28,092 nt of DNA. It comes from an uncultured Bacteroidales bacterium. GTDB lineage: Bacteria > Bacteroidota > Bacteroidia > Bacteroidales > UBA932. The translations under genes were made by a program, and so were the position numbers. Under the pieces are notes generated by a model, which had not been told where the DNA came from, did no database searches, and saw only the letters and a program-made list of their open reading frames with translations. Shown piece by piece: positions 16,263 through 23,340 of this stretch. The DNA lies in the NCBI GenBank assembly GCA_905235615.1, contig CAJOMB010000012.1, positions 9,048-37,139 of the forward strand, given 5' to 3'. How positions within the stretch are numbered: the first letter of the stretch is position 1; every line of letters begins with the position of its first letter.

Positions 16263-16775
16263 TTATAGTGTCAAAGCGTTGATTTCTTCTGTACTCAATC
16301 CCGTAATGTCGGAAATGTCTTCGAGGGAAAAGCCTTTGGCAAGCATGCGTAGGGCTGAATCCACAGCCTGTTTATAGGCTGCATTGTCCAGCTCCGTGTA
16401 GGGGTCTTCTTCTTGTTTCCATTTCTCCCAGTCGATAGAAGCAAGATACTGTTCCACCTGTTCACAAAGTGGATCGATGTCGTTGGTGGCGGTTTCCCAA
16501 AGGTCGGCATCCGAGACCTGTGCGTAACCATGCACCAGGACGTTCCTCATGCTGACAATCTGCCGCCAGGGCAATTCCGAAAAGGTTTCCCGAAAATGAC
16601 GGGTGAGCATATTTGCCGCTTCACCGATAATCTCGATATTCTTCATGGTGGCATAGTAGGTACGGATATCGCGCACGAACTCCTCGAAGGTAATATCGCT
16701 GACGATGCTCTTTACATTCCGGCCATATTTGAGGATGTCCTCAAGCCGTCCTTTGTCCCGACTATGCTCTCTCAT
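16263..16775 (-). CDS. hepT: HepT-like HEPN toxin with Rpn-type C-terminal tail
   Basis: About 170 residues from ATG 16775, which lies inside the upstream mntA gene (overlap of 14 bases). Residues 1-120 are an alpha-helical HEPN domain with the RNase motif R77-x4-H82-x-Y84 (RNVLVHGY). In the known HepT/MntA modules the toxin cleaves RNA and is silenced when MntA adds AMP to that tyrosine; the needed Tyr is present. Residues 121-170 (…ALRMLAKGFSLEDISDITGLSTEEINAL) are not part of HepT; they resemble the short helical tail at the end of Rpn/PD-(D/E)XK transposase-like nucleases. This looks like a fusion. Upstream start at 16793 is possible but would add six residues of poor fit. Confidence 0.85.
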   Translation of the reverse strand: MREHSRDKGRLEDILKYGRNVKSIVSDITFEEFVRDIRTYYATMKNIEIIGEAANMLTRHFRETFSELPWRQIVSMRNVLVHGYAQVSDADLWETATNDIDPLCEQVEQYLASIDWEKWKQEEDPYTELDNAAYKQAVDSALRMLAKGFSLEDISDITGLSTEEINALTL

Positions 16776-17058
16776 AGATAAGCCTCCTGTCACGGTTTAC
16801 GCTTTCTACGGCCCAAGGACGGAGCATGCCGTCCTCCACCAAATCTACTTCACATCCCAGCAAATCTTCCAGTTCCACCTTCATCCCGGCAATTTTCATC
16901 AGTCCGATAGGATGTCGCCTGTCATACTGAACCAGAATGTCCACATCACTCCAGGGCCTTTGTTCGCCGCGCGAATAGGACCCGAAAAGCCAAGCCTTCA
17001 GGACGGGCTGTGTCTTGAAGTAATTGGCAACGGTCTCTTGTATAGCTTGGGCGCTCAT
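16762..17058 (-). CDS. mntA: MntA-like nucleotidyltransferase antitoxin
   Basis: A 98-residue minimal nucleotidyltransferase. The signature GSYSRGEQRPWSDVDILV has GSYSRG (26-31) and the metal-binding acids Asp38 and Asp40, with a third acid probably Asp72 in CEVDLV. The ATG at 17058 fits the promoter 20 bases upstream; the longer frame to 17148 would run through that promoter. Family members transfer AMP to the HEPN toxin partner, whose gene overlaps the 3' end of this one. The order antitoxin first, toxin second is the reverse of the best-studied hepT-mntA pair but is seen in related loci. Confidence 0.85.
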   Translation of the reverse strand: MSAQAIQETVANYFKTQPVLKAWLFGSYSRGEQRPWSDVDILVQYDRRHPIGLMKIAGMKVELEDLLGCEVDLVEDGMLRPWAVESVNRDRRLIYERA

Positions 17059-17080
17059 GGTTTCTTTTTTCAGTCTTGGG

Positions 17081-17112
17081 CAAATATAAGGAAATATTTG
17101 TTGTAAAGCAAA
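17081..17112 (-). promoter_or_regulatory. Bacteroidota-type promoter of mntA-hepT
   Basis: On the minus strand TTTG (17112-17109), 20 bases, TATATTTG (17088-17081). The start codon of mntA at 17058 follows after about 22 bases, leaving room for a short leader with an A-rich ribosome-binding region (GAAAAAAGAAACC). Confidence 0.8.
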
Positions 17113-17151
17113 CCGGCGCTTTCCGTCCCTTTGAAATAGTACCCTCATTGG

Positions 17152-18068
17152 CTATCCCTGACACAGAACCTCCGCAAGGAGTTCCAGCCAGGCGGCGTCC
17201 GTGGAGTCAAACGTGGCGTACTCGGTGGAATCGATGTCCAGGACAGCGATGACCTCGTCGCCGGGGCCGATTACCGGCACCACAATCTCAGACTTGGACA
17301 GGCTGCTGCAGGCAATGTGGCCGGGGAACTGTTCCACATCCGGCACCACCAGCGTGCGGCGTTCCTTCCAGGCCGATCCGCAGACGCCCTTGCCGAAGCC
17401 TATCCGCTGGCAGGCGGCCGGGCCCTGGAAAGGCCCCAGCACCAACTGGTCACCCGCCACCCGGTAAAAGCCCGTCCAGAAGAAACGCATCCGCTCCGCT
17501 ATGAGGGCGCTCATGTTGGCCATGCGGGCAATGAGGTCCGTCTCGTCGCCCAGAAATAGCTTCACGTCCTGATACAGGCGCAGGTAGCGGAAGGTCTTGA
17601 AGGAGAGATGGCAATAGCCTTCGGGGTTCTTGTCCAAATAGTTCTGATGGTATTCTTCGGCCGGATAAAAATTCTTCAAAGGCTCCAACTGCGTCACCAA
17701 AGGGACGCCCAGCTTGTCGGAGACTTCCCGGAAGACCTCCTCGATGACGGGCCTGTCCTCCTCGGAGGTATAGAAAACGCCGCTGCGGTAGCGCGTACCC
17801 TCGTCATGGCCCTGCCGATTGAGCGTGAGCGGGTCCGTCACCGTAAAAAACAGCCGCGTCAGGAGCCTGAGACTCACCCGCTCCGGATGATAGCGCACCC
17901 GCACCGTCTCCGCGAAGCCGGTGGTATCCGTATAAACTTCCTTATAGGTAGGGTCCTCCGTATTTCCGTTGGCATAACCGGGCATGGCCTCGGACACGCC
18001 GTCCACCCCCTTGAAGAAATGCTCCCCACGCCCCAGAAGCATCCCCCGGCAAAGTATATTTCGTTCAT
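17152..18068 (-). CDS. msrA: MsrA-fRMsr fusion, frameshifted near the 5' end
   Basis: Two repair domains in one frame set: peptide methionine-(S)-sulfoxide reductase, then a GAF-type free methionine-(R)-sulfoxide reductase. The MsrA body includes EHFFKGVDGV, GYANG, DPTYKEV, YRSGVFY, EYHQNYL. The GAF part (about 150-295 of the downstream frame) has the three cysteines of fRMsr: Cys211 (CQRI), Cys221 (GVCG) and Cys245 (HIACSS). The catalytic GGCFWG of MsrA is encoded after ATG 18068 in another frame; the switch is at a run of four C on the plus strand (18024-18027), where the expected GVEHFF reads GVGS…. A good promoter just before 18068 supports that start. As read, the intact downstream frame (17152-18042) lacks the catalytic Cys of MsrA, while the GAF part could still be made. 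Sequencing or assembly error, or decay, are both possible. Confidence 0.85.
18024..18027 (-). other. Frameshift site in msrA
   Basis: Four C on the plus strand (G4 in the mRNA) within the codons after GGCFWG-Val. Two extra bases (or one missing) relative to the frame expected for GCFWGVEHFF put the catalytic cysteine and the remaining protein in different frames. Confidence 0.75.
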
Positions 18069-18073
18069 GACTA

Positions 18074-18103
18074 CAAAGTTAGTAGCTTTCCCGGAATTTC
18101 AAA
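18074..18103 (-). promoter_or_regulatory. Bacteroidota-type promoter of msrA
   Basis: On the minus strand TTTG (18103-18100), an 18-base spacer, TAACTTTG (18081-18074). The ATG at 18068 follows after five bases, so the mRNA would have almost no leader. It supports 18068 as the true start of the msrA gene. Confidence 0.65.
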
Positions 18104-18330
18104 TCCCAAGGGACAATACGAGTAGGAAATTCCGCTATTCTCAAGGTGGTGCAGCCGTAAGGAATCAGTTCCAGCGTAACGTCCTCCCCGGCCCAAAGCC
18201 CGGTGGGAAGCTCCACGGTATGGCGGATGCTTTCCTCCGAAGTGCTTACGGAGGGAACCGCCCGCCTTTCCGACCATTTCCCCCTACGGGTTAAAGTCAA
18301 GTTCTGAATTTTTTCGTATCTTTGGGGGAT
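18079..18330 (-). pseudogene. Possible remnant of a glycosidase C-terminus
   Basis: About 84 codons are open on the minus strand between msrA and polA, ending at 18079, and include GLWAGEDVTLELIPYGCTTL spread over 18110-18200 with strands that resemble the end of Bacteroidales glycoside hydrolases (I recall the 'LIPYG.T.LRI..FP' pattern, for example in GH127-like proteins). There is no start codon except an ATG antisense to polA (18363), and both the msrA and polA promoters lie in this stretch, so a functional gene is unlikely. Either a decayed remnant or a chance frame. Confidence 0.35.
18317..18324 (+). promoter_or_regulatory. Probable -7 element of polA
   Basis: TATCTTTG at 18317-18324 fits the -7 consensus; no clear TTTG is seen at the right distance upstream (TTAAAG near 18291 is the nearest). 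The polA ATG at 18331 is only six bases on, so the transcript is probably leaderless or nearly so. Confidence 0.55.
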
Positions 18331-20938
18331 ATGCCAGGAAAACTTTTTCTCATAGACGGGCACGCGCTGGTTTTCAAGATGTACTACGCCTTCCTGCGCA
18401 GGCCCATGATCAACTCCAAGGGGGATCCTCTACGGCTTCACCAAATACTTGTTGGAGATGCTTCAGAGGGAGAAGCCCACGCATGTGGCGGTGGCCTTCG
18501 ACCCGCCGGGAGGCAGCTTCCGGAACCAGCTGTACCCCGAATACAAGGGGACGCGGCCGCCGACTCCGCAGCTGGTGATTGACGCCCTTCAGCCCCTTAC
18601 AGAGCTGGTGCAGTCCATGAACATCCCGGTGCTCATGATGCCCGGCTTCGAGGCCGACGACGTGCTGGGCTCCGTGGCGGCGCAGTACGCCTCGGACACG
18701 CTGGATGTGTACATCGTCACCCCCGACAAAGACTACGGACAGCTGATTGGTCCGCACACCTTCCAGCTCAAGCCCGGCAAGAGCGGGTCGGAGGCGGAAC
18801 TGGTGAACGCGGAGGCCCTGTGCGAAAAATGGGGCATCTCGGAGCCCGCCCAGGTGATTGACATGCTCTCCATCTGCGGAGATACGGCGGACAACGTGCC
18901 CGGCGTGAAGGGCGTGGGGGAAGTGGGCGCCGCCAAGCTCATCGCCAAGTACGGCAGCCTGGAGAATATCTATACCCACCTTGGGGAATTGTCGGCCAAG
19001 CAGCAGGAACTGTTCCGGGAAGCGCAGCCGCACATGGCCCTTTCCAAGCAGCTGGTCACCATCAAAACGGACATCGGCCTGCCTGTAAGCGTGAAGGACA
19101 TGGAATATACGGGCATCTTTGACCCCGCCATCCATGAACTCTTCCAAAAATATGAATTCACCTCGCTGAAAAAATACCTTACGAGCACAAAAAAGGCCGA
19201 AAATGTGCTCGTAGAGGCTAAAAACGACCTTACGAGCACAAAAAAGGCCGATTTTGTGCTCGAACCCCAGGAAGTGGACTTCCAGGCGATAGCCGCCGGG
19301 AAGCCGGAGAAAATCGGCCTGGTGCATACGGGCAGCAGACTGCTGATTTCTTTGCCGGAACAGCGGGTGTGCTCCGTGTTCCCCGCCGAAGCCAAGGAGT
19401 TGCTGGAGAATCCTTCCGTGGCCAAATACGGCGTGGACCTCAAAAAGATGGCCAACTCCCTGGCCCGGGAGGGAATACAATTGGAGGGCACTTGGAACGA
19501 CATCGAGCTCATGCACTACGTCCTGAACCCGGAACGGAGCCATGAGCTGCAGGCCCTGGCGCAGACGTATTTGGGCGTGTCCATGGAAGCATCGGCCCCG
19601 GCCGTTACCGGCTCCCTTTTTGACGAAGTCCCTGAGGAAGACGACTCCCCGCGCCTGAAAGAGGCGGCCGTGCTGGTACCGTTAGGAGAGAAGCTCAAGG
19701 AAAAGCTGCCGGACTTCTACTACAAGATGGAAGAGCCCCTGGCCAAGGTGCTCTCGCAGATGGAGCGGGACGGGGTGAAAGTGGACCTGTCCCAGCTCAA
19801 GGTCTTTGCCGACGGGCTCCGCAAAGAGCTGGTGGAACGGGAAAACCGCATCCGGGAGATGGCCGATGAGCCGCAGCTGAACATCTCCTCCCCCAAGCAG
19901 GTGGGAGAACTCCTGTTTGACAAGCTGGCCCTGGACCCCAAGGCCAAACGCAGTTCCAAGGGCCAGTACAGCACGGACGAGGCCACCCTCCTCACCATCG
20001 CGGACAAGCATCCCATCGTGAACGAAATCCTGGAATACCGGGCTGTCAAAAAGCTCCTTTCCACCTACATCGAGCCTTTCCCTACGTACATTTCCGCTAT
20101 GGACGGGCGCGTGCATACCACCTTCAACCAGGCCCTCACGGCCACCGGACGCCTGTCCAGCTCCAACCCCAACCTGCAGAACATTCCCATCCGCACGGAG
20201 CGCGGCAAGGAAATCCGCAAGGCCTTCGTGCCGGGCACGCCGGACGGGCTTATCGTATCGGCCGATTACTCCCAGATCGAGCTGCGGATCATGGCCCATC
20301 TGAGCTGCGACACCCACCTGACGCAGGCCTTCCGCGACGGCGAGGACGTGCATGCCGCCACGGCCGCCAAAATCTTCGGCATCCCCGTTTCCGAAGTCAC
20401 GCGGGAGCAGCGCGGCATGGCCAAGACGGCCAACTTCGGCATCATGTACGGCATCTCGTCCTTCGGCCTGGCCCAAAGGCTGCACCTGTCCCGGAGCGCC
20501 GCCAAGGCCCTTATCGACGACTATTTCGCCGCCTTCCCGGCCATCCGCTCCTTCATCGACGACTCGGTGGCCTTCGCACGGGAGAACGGCTATGTGGAAA
20601 CCCTCTTCGGCCGCCGGAGGTACCTGCCGGACATCCATGCCCACAACGCCACCGTCCGGGCCCTGGCGGAGCGCAATGCCGTGAATGCCCCCATCCAGGG
20701 GACATCGGCCGATATCATCAAACTGGCCATGATCCAGGTAGCCGCCCGCCTGAAGGAAAAGGGCCTGAAAAGCAAGATGGTGCTGCAGATTCACGACGAA
20801 CTGCTGTTTGACGCCATCCCCTCCGAAGTGCCGGAGCTTCAGGCGCTGGTGAAAGACGTGATGGAAAATGTAATACGCCTGAGCGTTCCCCTCACGGTGG
20901 AATGCAGCGCAGGCGCCAACTGGCTGGAAGCCCATTAG
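18331..20938 (+). CDS. polA: DNA polymerase I, with an apparent frameshift after codon 30
   Basis: About 869 residues if the frame is restored. From ATG 18331 the first 31 codons read as a 5'-nuclease start (KLFLIDGHALVFKMYY, RRPMINSKG); at 18421-18424 (GGGG) the frame changes and continues with ILYGFTKYLLEML and PTHVAVAFDPPGG. Relatives have about four more residues (x-Asp-Thr-Ser) here, so an 11-base deletion would explain both. An ORF from ATG 18449 alone would lack the N-terminal strand with its metal-binding Asp. The 5'-nuclease continues with FEADDVLGS and GDTADNVPGVKGVG; the 3'-5' exonuclease-like domain has lost the DxE motif (LVHTGSRLLISLPE); the polymerase has motif A DYSQIELR, motif B KTANFGIMYG and motif C QIHDELLFD. 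A linker at about residues 283-312 is built of palindromic repeats. The ECF sigma gene follows after three bases. Confidence 0.9.
18421..18424 (+). other. Frameshift site in polA
   Basis: Four G follow the codons for INSK. Upstream codons use one frame and ILYGFTKYLLEML the next (+1 shift), with about four family residues missing, consistent with an 11-base deletion rather than one added base. Confidence 0.75.
19176..19262 (+). repeat. Two tandem palindromic repeats inside polA
   Basis: A 25-base sequence is repeated exactly at 19176-19200 and 19227-19251, a spacing of 51 bases (17 codons). Each copy forms a hairpin: copy 1, TACGAGCACA (19180-19189) with TGTGCTCGTA (19204-19213); copy 2, CGAGCACAAAA (19233-19243) with TTTTGTGCTCG (19252-19262), both perfect, loop of 8 in the second. 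They stay in frame and encode LTSTKKA twice (LTSTKKAENVLVEA, LTSTKKADFVLEP) between the 5'-nuclease and exonuclease-like domains, where a flexible linker is tolerated. Confidence 0.92.
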
Positions 20939-20941
20939 CCT

Positions 20942-21511
20942 ATGGACGCGAAAGAAAAAGAGCTTGTTCTGAAGGCCGTCCGGGGAGACCAGATGGCCTA
21001 CCGGATGCTGTATCAGATACACGAAAAAGCAGTCCGCGGGCGGGTGAACGGCTATTTCCATTGGAAGGCCGATGCCGACGACGTGGTGCTGGAAAGCTTC
21101 CAGAAAGCCTTCGCCGCGCTGGGCAGTTTTGACACGGAACGGGAATTCCGCCCCTGGCTGCTGACCATCGCCACCCGCACCGCCCTGGACCATCTGGAGA
21201 GCATCCAACGGGAGAGCCAGAAGAAGGAGGGCATCCTCCACAAGACCGATTCCTCCGAAGGAAGCGCCCCGCTCACGGACTTCACGCCGGAGGAGGAGAT
21301 TATCAACGACGAGATGCACGAGCGCCTGATGGGCTACATTGACGAACTGCCCAGCCTGTATAAAGACGTGATGATCAAATACATGATAGAGGAGCTGGAA
21401 TACGAGGAGATTGCCAAGGAGCTGGGACTGGAGCTGAACACGGTACGCACCCGCATCCGCCGGGGCAAGGAGCACCTGTCCAAAATGATGTTAAGGGGGG
21501 AAGTGGAATGA
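20942..21511 (+). CDS. ECF-type RNA polymerase sigma factor
   Basis: A 189-residue sigma-70-family protein with region 2 at about 12-85 (DADDVVLESFQKAF for promoter opening and core binding, FRPWLLTIATRTALD for -10 recognition) and region 4 at about 125-182 (LEYEEIAKELGLELNTVRTR helix-turn-helix). Regions 1 and 3 are absent, as in ECF factors. The linker of about 35 residues between them is acidic and longer than usual. No anti-sigma gene follows; instead the stop overlaps the rsmG start (ATGA), and polA ends three bases before its ATG. A housekeeping-like setting, polA-sigma-rsmG, suggests expression tied to replication/translation genes rather than to a nearby signal receptor. Confidence 0.92.
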   Translation: MDAKEKELVLKAVRGDQMAYRMLYQIHEKAVRGRVNGYFHWKADADDVVLESFQKAFAALGSFDTEREFRPWLLTIATRTALDHLESIQRESQKKEGILHKTDSSEGSAPLTDFTPEEEIINDEMHERLMGYIDELPSLYKDVMIKYMIEELEYEEIAKELGLELNTVRTRIRRGKEHLSKMMLRGEVE

Positions 21512-22131
21512 ACGGATTTGAACTTACGCCGCTGCAGCAGGAGCGTTTTGACGCCTTGGAGGCCCTGTACCGGGAATGGAACGCCCAGATCAACGTGATT
21601 TCCCGCAAAGACATCGACAACCTGTACAACCATCATGTGCTGCACTCGTTGGCGATAGGCCGATACTTGTCCGAGGTGCCGGGCCTTTGGGACAGTTTTG
21701 CCGCCGGCAGCATCCTGGACCTGGGCACCGGCGGCGGCTTCCCCGGCATCCCCTTGGCCATCCTTTTCCCGGAGGCTTCCTTCGTGCTCTGCGACTCCGT
21801 GGGGAAGAAAACCATCGTGGCATCGGCCGTCTCCCAAGCCCTGGGGCTTAACAATGTGGAAGTGGTGAACGCCCGCGCAGAATCCTTAGGACGCAGTTTC
21901 GACTATGTGGTGTCCCGCGCCGTGGCCTCCCTTCCGGACTTTTATCCCTGGGTGAAAAGGAGTTATCGCAAGGGCATCCTGTATCTGAAAGGCGGAGACG
22001 TAAACCCGGAAATTTCCGAACTGATGGCCCGTCACCACCTTCCTGCGGGCAGTATTCACACCTGGAGAATCTCTTCCTGGTTGGAAGACCCGTGGTATGA
22101 AGGAAAACTGGTCATCCACATTGAGAAATAA
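21508..22131 (+). CDS. rsmG: 16S rRNA (guanine527-N7)-methyltransferase RsmG
   Basis: A 207-residue SAM-dependent methyltransferase of the GidB fold. The SAM-binding loop LDLGTGGGFPGIPLAIL (70-86) is diagnostic, followed by CDSVGKK (95-101) and NARAESL with VSRAVASLPDF, typical RsmG motifs. It methylates N7 of G527 in the 530 loop of 16S rRNA; loss gives low-level streptomycin resistance in other bacteria. The start ATG overlaps the sigma factor's TGA stop, so the two are translationally coupled. A repeat-rich spacer follows its stop. Confidence 0.95.
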   Translation: MNGFELTPLQQERFDALEALYREWNAQINVISRKDIDNLYNHHVLHSLAIGRYLSEVPGLWDSFAAGSILDLGTGGGFPGIPLAILFPEASFVLCDSVGKKTIVASAVSQALGLNNVEVVNARAESLGRSFDYVVSRAVASLPDFYPWVKRSYRKGILYLKGGDVNPEISELMARHHLPAGSIHTWRISSWLEDPWYEGKLVIHIEK

Positions 22132-22255
22132 AGATTCTTCGGCCTGCGGCCTCAGAATGACAAAAGACCTGCCCTTCAGAATGAACCTGTCGTTCTTAAT
22201 GTACTTGTCATTCTTAACCTACCCCACTTGTCATTCTGAACGAAGTGAAGAATCT
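22132..22255. repeat. Inverted-repeat intergenic element with degenerate CATTCTGA units
   Basis: The outer arms AGATTCTTC (22132-22140) and GAAGAATCT (22247-22255) and inner arms TCAGAATGACA (22152-22162) and TGTCATTCTGA (22229-22239) are exact inverted repeats, with further degenerate units (CAGAATGA, GTCGTTCTTA, TGTCATTCTTA) between them. The pattern GTCATTCTGAACGAAGTGAA is one that I know as a widely scattered intergenic repeat in many Bacteroidota. It may end rsmG transcription as well. Confidence 0.8.
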
Positions 22256-22264
22256 CAAGAAAAA

Positions 22265-22296
22265 TTTGGCGGATTTTCGAGAATTTACTACCTTTG
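22265..22296 (+). promoter_or_regulatory. Bacteroidota-type promoter of rpmH
   Basis: TTTG (22265-22268), 20 bases, TACCTTTG (22289-22296). The ATG of rpmH at 22333 follows an A-rich leader with AAAAAAGAGA as a probable ribosome-binding region. Confidence 0.85.
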
Positions 22297-22332
22297 CAGT
22301 CCATTACGCGAAAAATATAAAAAAGAGATAAC

Positions 22333-22485
22333 ATGAAAAGAACCTTTCAACCTTCCCGTCGCAAGCGTGTGAATAAGCACGGCTTCCGCGCCCGCATGGC
22401 TTCCGCCAACGGCCGCCGCGTCCTGAACGCCCGCCGTCGTCACGCCCGCAAAAAGCTCTCCGTATCTGACGAAGACCGCTGGTAG
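22333..22485 (+). CDS. rpmH: 50S ribosomal protein L34
   Basis: A 50-residue, highly basic protein reading MKRTFQPSRRKRVNKHG then FRARMASANGRRVLNARR and ending in DEDRW. The opening MKRTFQPS and the RM.S.NGR.VL..RR.kgRK.L pattern are diagnostic for L34, which lies near the exit tunnel base of the 50S subunit. It was too short for a simple ORF screen and I found it by reading. The commonest neighbour elsewhere, rnpA, is not here: the following bases are a terminator. A strong promoter and a terminator make it a single-gene unit. Confidence 0.96.
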   Translation: MKRTFQPSRRKRVNKHGFRARMASANGRRVLNARRRHARKKLSVSDEDRW

Positions 22486-22510
22486 TCCGCTTTTTGCAAC
22501 CAAAACGCTT

Positions 22511-22547
22511 ACCGCAGACCTTTTACGGCCTGCGGTTTTTGTTTTTG
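22511..22547 (+). terminator. Rho-independent terminator of rpmH
   Basis: ACCGCAG (22511-22517) pairs with CTGCGGT (22530-22536), extended by CC/GG toward a loop of T-rich bases, and is followed by TTTTTGTTTTTG (22536-22547). It lies 26 bases after the rpmH stop. Confidence 0.85.
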
Positions 22548-22550
22548 CCA

Positions 22551-22661
22551 CCTTGATCGCTAAGTTATTGGCTGTCATTGATTTGCATACTATTCCTCGT
22601 TCAATTTTTGAACGAGGAATGTATTATATACGCCTGATACTGAGAGAGTTAGCGATCAAGG
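22551..22661. repeat. 111-base nested inverted repeat
   Basis: The ends CCTTGATCGCTAA (22551-22563) and TTAGCGATCAAGG (22649-22661) are a perfect 13-base inverted repeat. In the middle ATTCCTCGTTCAA (22592-22604) and TTGAACGAGGAAT (22608-22620) form another perfect 13-base stem with a TTT loop, extended by ATAC/GTAT. The element begins right after the rpmH terminator and ends 19 bases before a promoter-like TATCTTTG. Terminal inverted repeats with an internal palindrome suggest a small non-autonomous mobile element or a structured RNA. Confidence 0.85.
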
Positions 22662-22679
22662 GTATTGGGGACTTGGGCG

Positions 22680-22687
22680 TATCTTTG
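22680..22687 (+). promoter_or_regulatory. Probable -7 element of the gene at 22692
   Basis: TATCTTTG at 22680-22687, four bases before the ATG at 22692, implies a leaderless mRNA. No clear -33 box is seen; the right arm of the nested inverted repeat is in the region where it should be. Confidence 0.45.
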
Positions 22688-22691
22688 CGCC

Positions 22692-23234
22692 ATGACGGCA
22701 CTGTTGGCATTGTTTTACCTGACAGGAACGGCGTTGGAGAGTCCGGAAGGGCTGTATGGAGACCGCCTGGAAGAGATGGAGACGGAGGAACTGCTTTCCT
22801 TCGTCCGGCGGGCGTCGCAGGAGATGGAACGGCGGGGCGTGAGGCCGCCGCCACCGGCCCAAAAGGTAAGGGTGACGCGGGAGCTCAGGATTTTTATCGG
22901 CCCCAGCGAACTCAAAGTAAGGCCGATGGCAAAGTCTGTCCTGCTCCTTTTCCTGCGGCATCCGGAGGGCATCCCGCTCAAGCAGATGGCCTCCTACGAA
23001 AGGGAGCTTCGGAGCTTTTACCGGCGGGTGAGCCGAAGTTCGGACCCACAGGCCATGGACGAGCGGGTGGCGCGGATGCTGGAGGGCTTCAACAATGAGA
23101 TTAACGTGAACATCGCCAGGGTGAACCGGGCGGTGGCCCTTCTGACAGACCGCATTCCGGACTACCAGATTGGCGGAGCGGCAGGGGCGGCCAAACGCAT
23201 CCGCTTGGACAGAAACTGGGTGATTTGGGAATAA
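22692..23234 (+). CDS. Hypothetical protein, possible winged-helix fold
   Basis: About 180 residues from ATG 22692, which sits just after a TATCTTTG element; the alternative start at 22665 (nine residues longer) lies before that element. The first residues are hydrophobic (MTALLALFYL) but lack a basic start and cleavage site, so export is doubtful. Residues 30-60 contain a short acidic-basic helix with a PPPP run. Residues 60-180 (RELRIFIGPSELKVRP…LLLFLRHPEGIPLKQMASY…INVNIARVNRAVA…IRLDRNWVIWE) have the order of strands and helices expected of a winged-helix domain similar to the C-terminal DNA-binding domain of response regulators, with 'INVNIARVNRAV' as a recognition helix candidate. I do not recognise the family; the function is unknown. 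Confidence 0.7.
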   Translation: MTALLALFYLTGTALESPEGLYGDRLEEMETEELLSFVRRASQEMERRGVRPPPPAQKVRVTRELRIFIGPSELKVRPMAKSVLLLFLRHPEGIPLKQMASYERELRSFYRRVSRSSDPQAMDERVARMLEGFNNEINVNIARVNRAVALLTDRIPDYQIGGAAGAAKRIRLDRNWVIWE

Positions 23235-23340
23235 AAAACACTGCAAAAACAGTAAGAAACACACAAAAAGCATGTAATACAACACAACTTTTTTTACGAT
23301 TCTTGCATCCTGCCATTCTTATGGATATCTTGCACCCGCT

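Noticed and set aside
18079..18363. A complete 94-codon gene starting at ATG 18363 on the minus strand
   Set aside because: Its start is antisense within polA and the frame spans two promoters; recorded only as a possible remnant.
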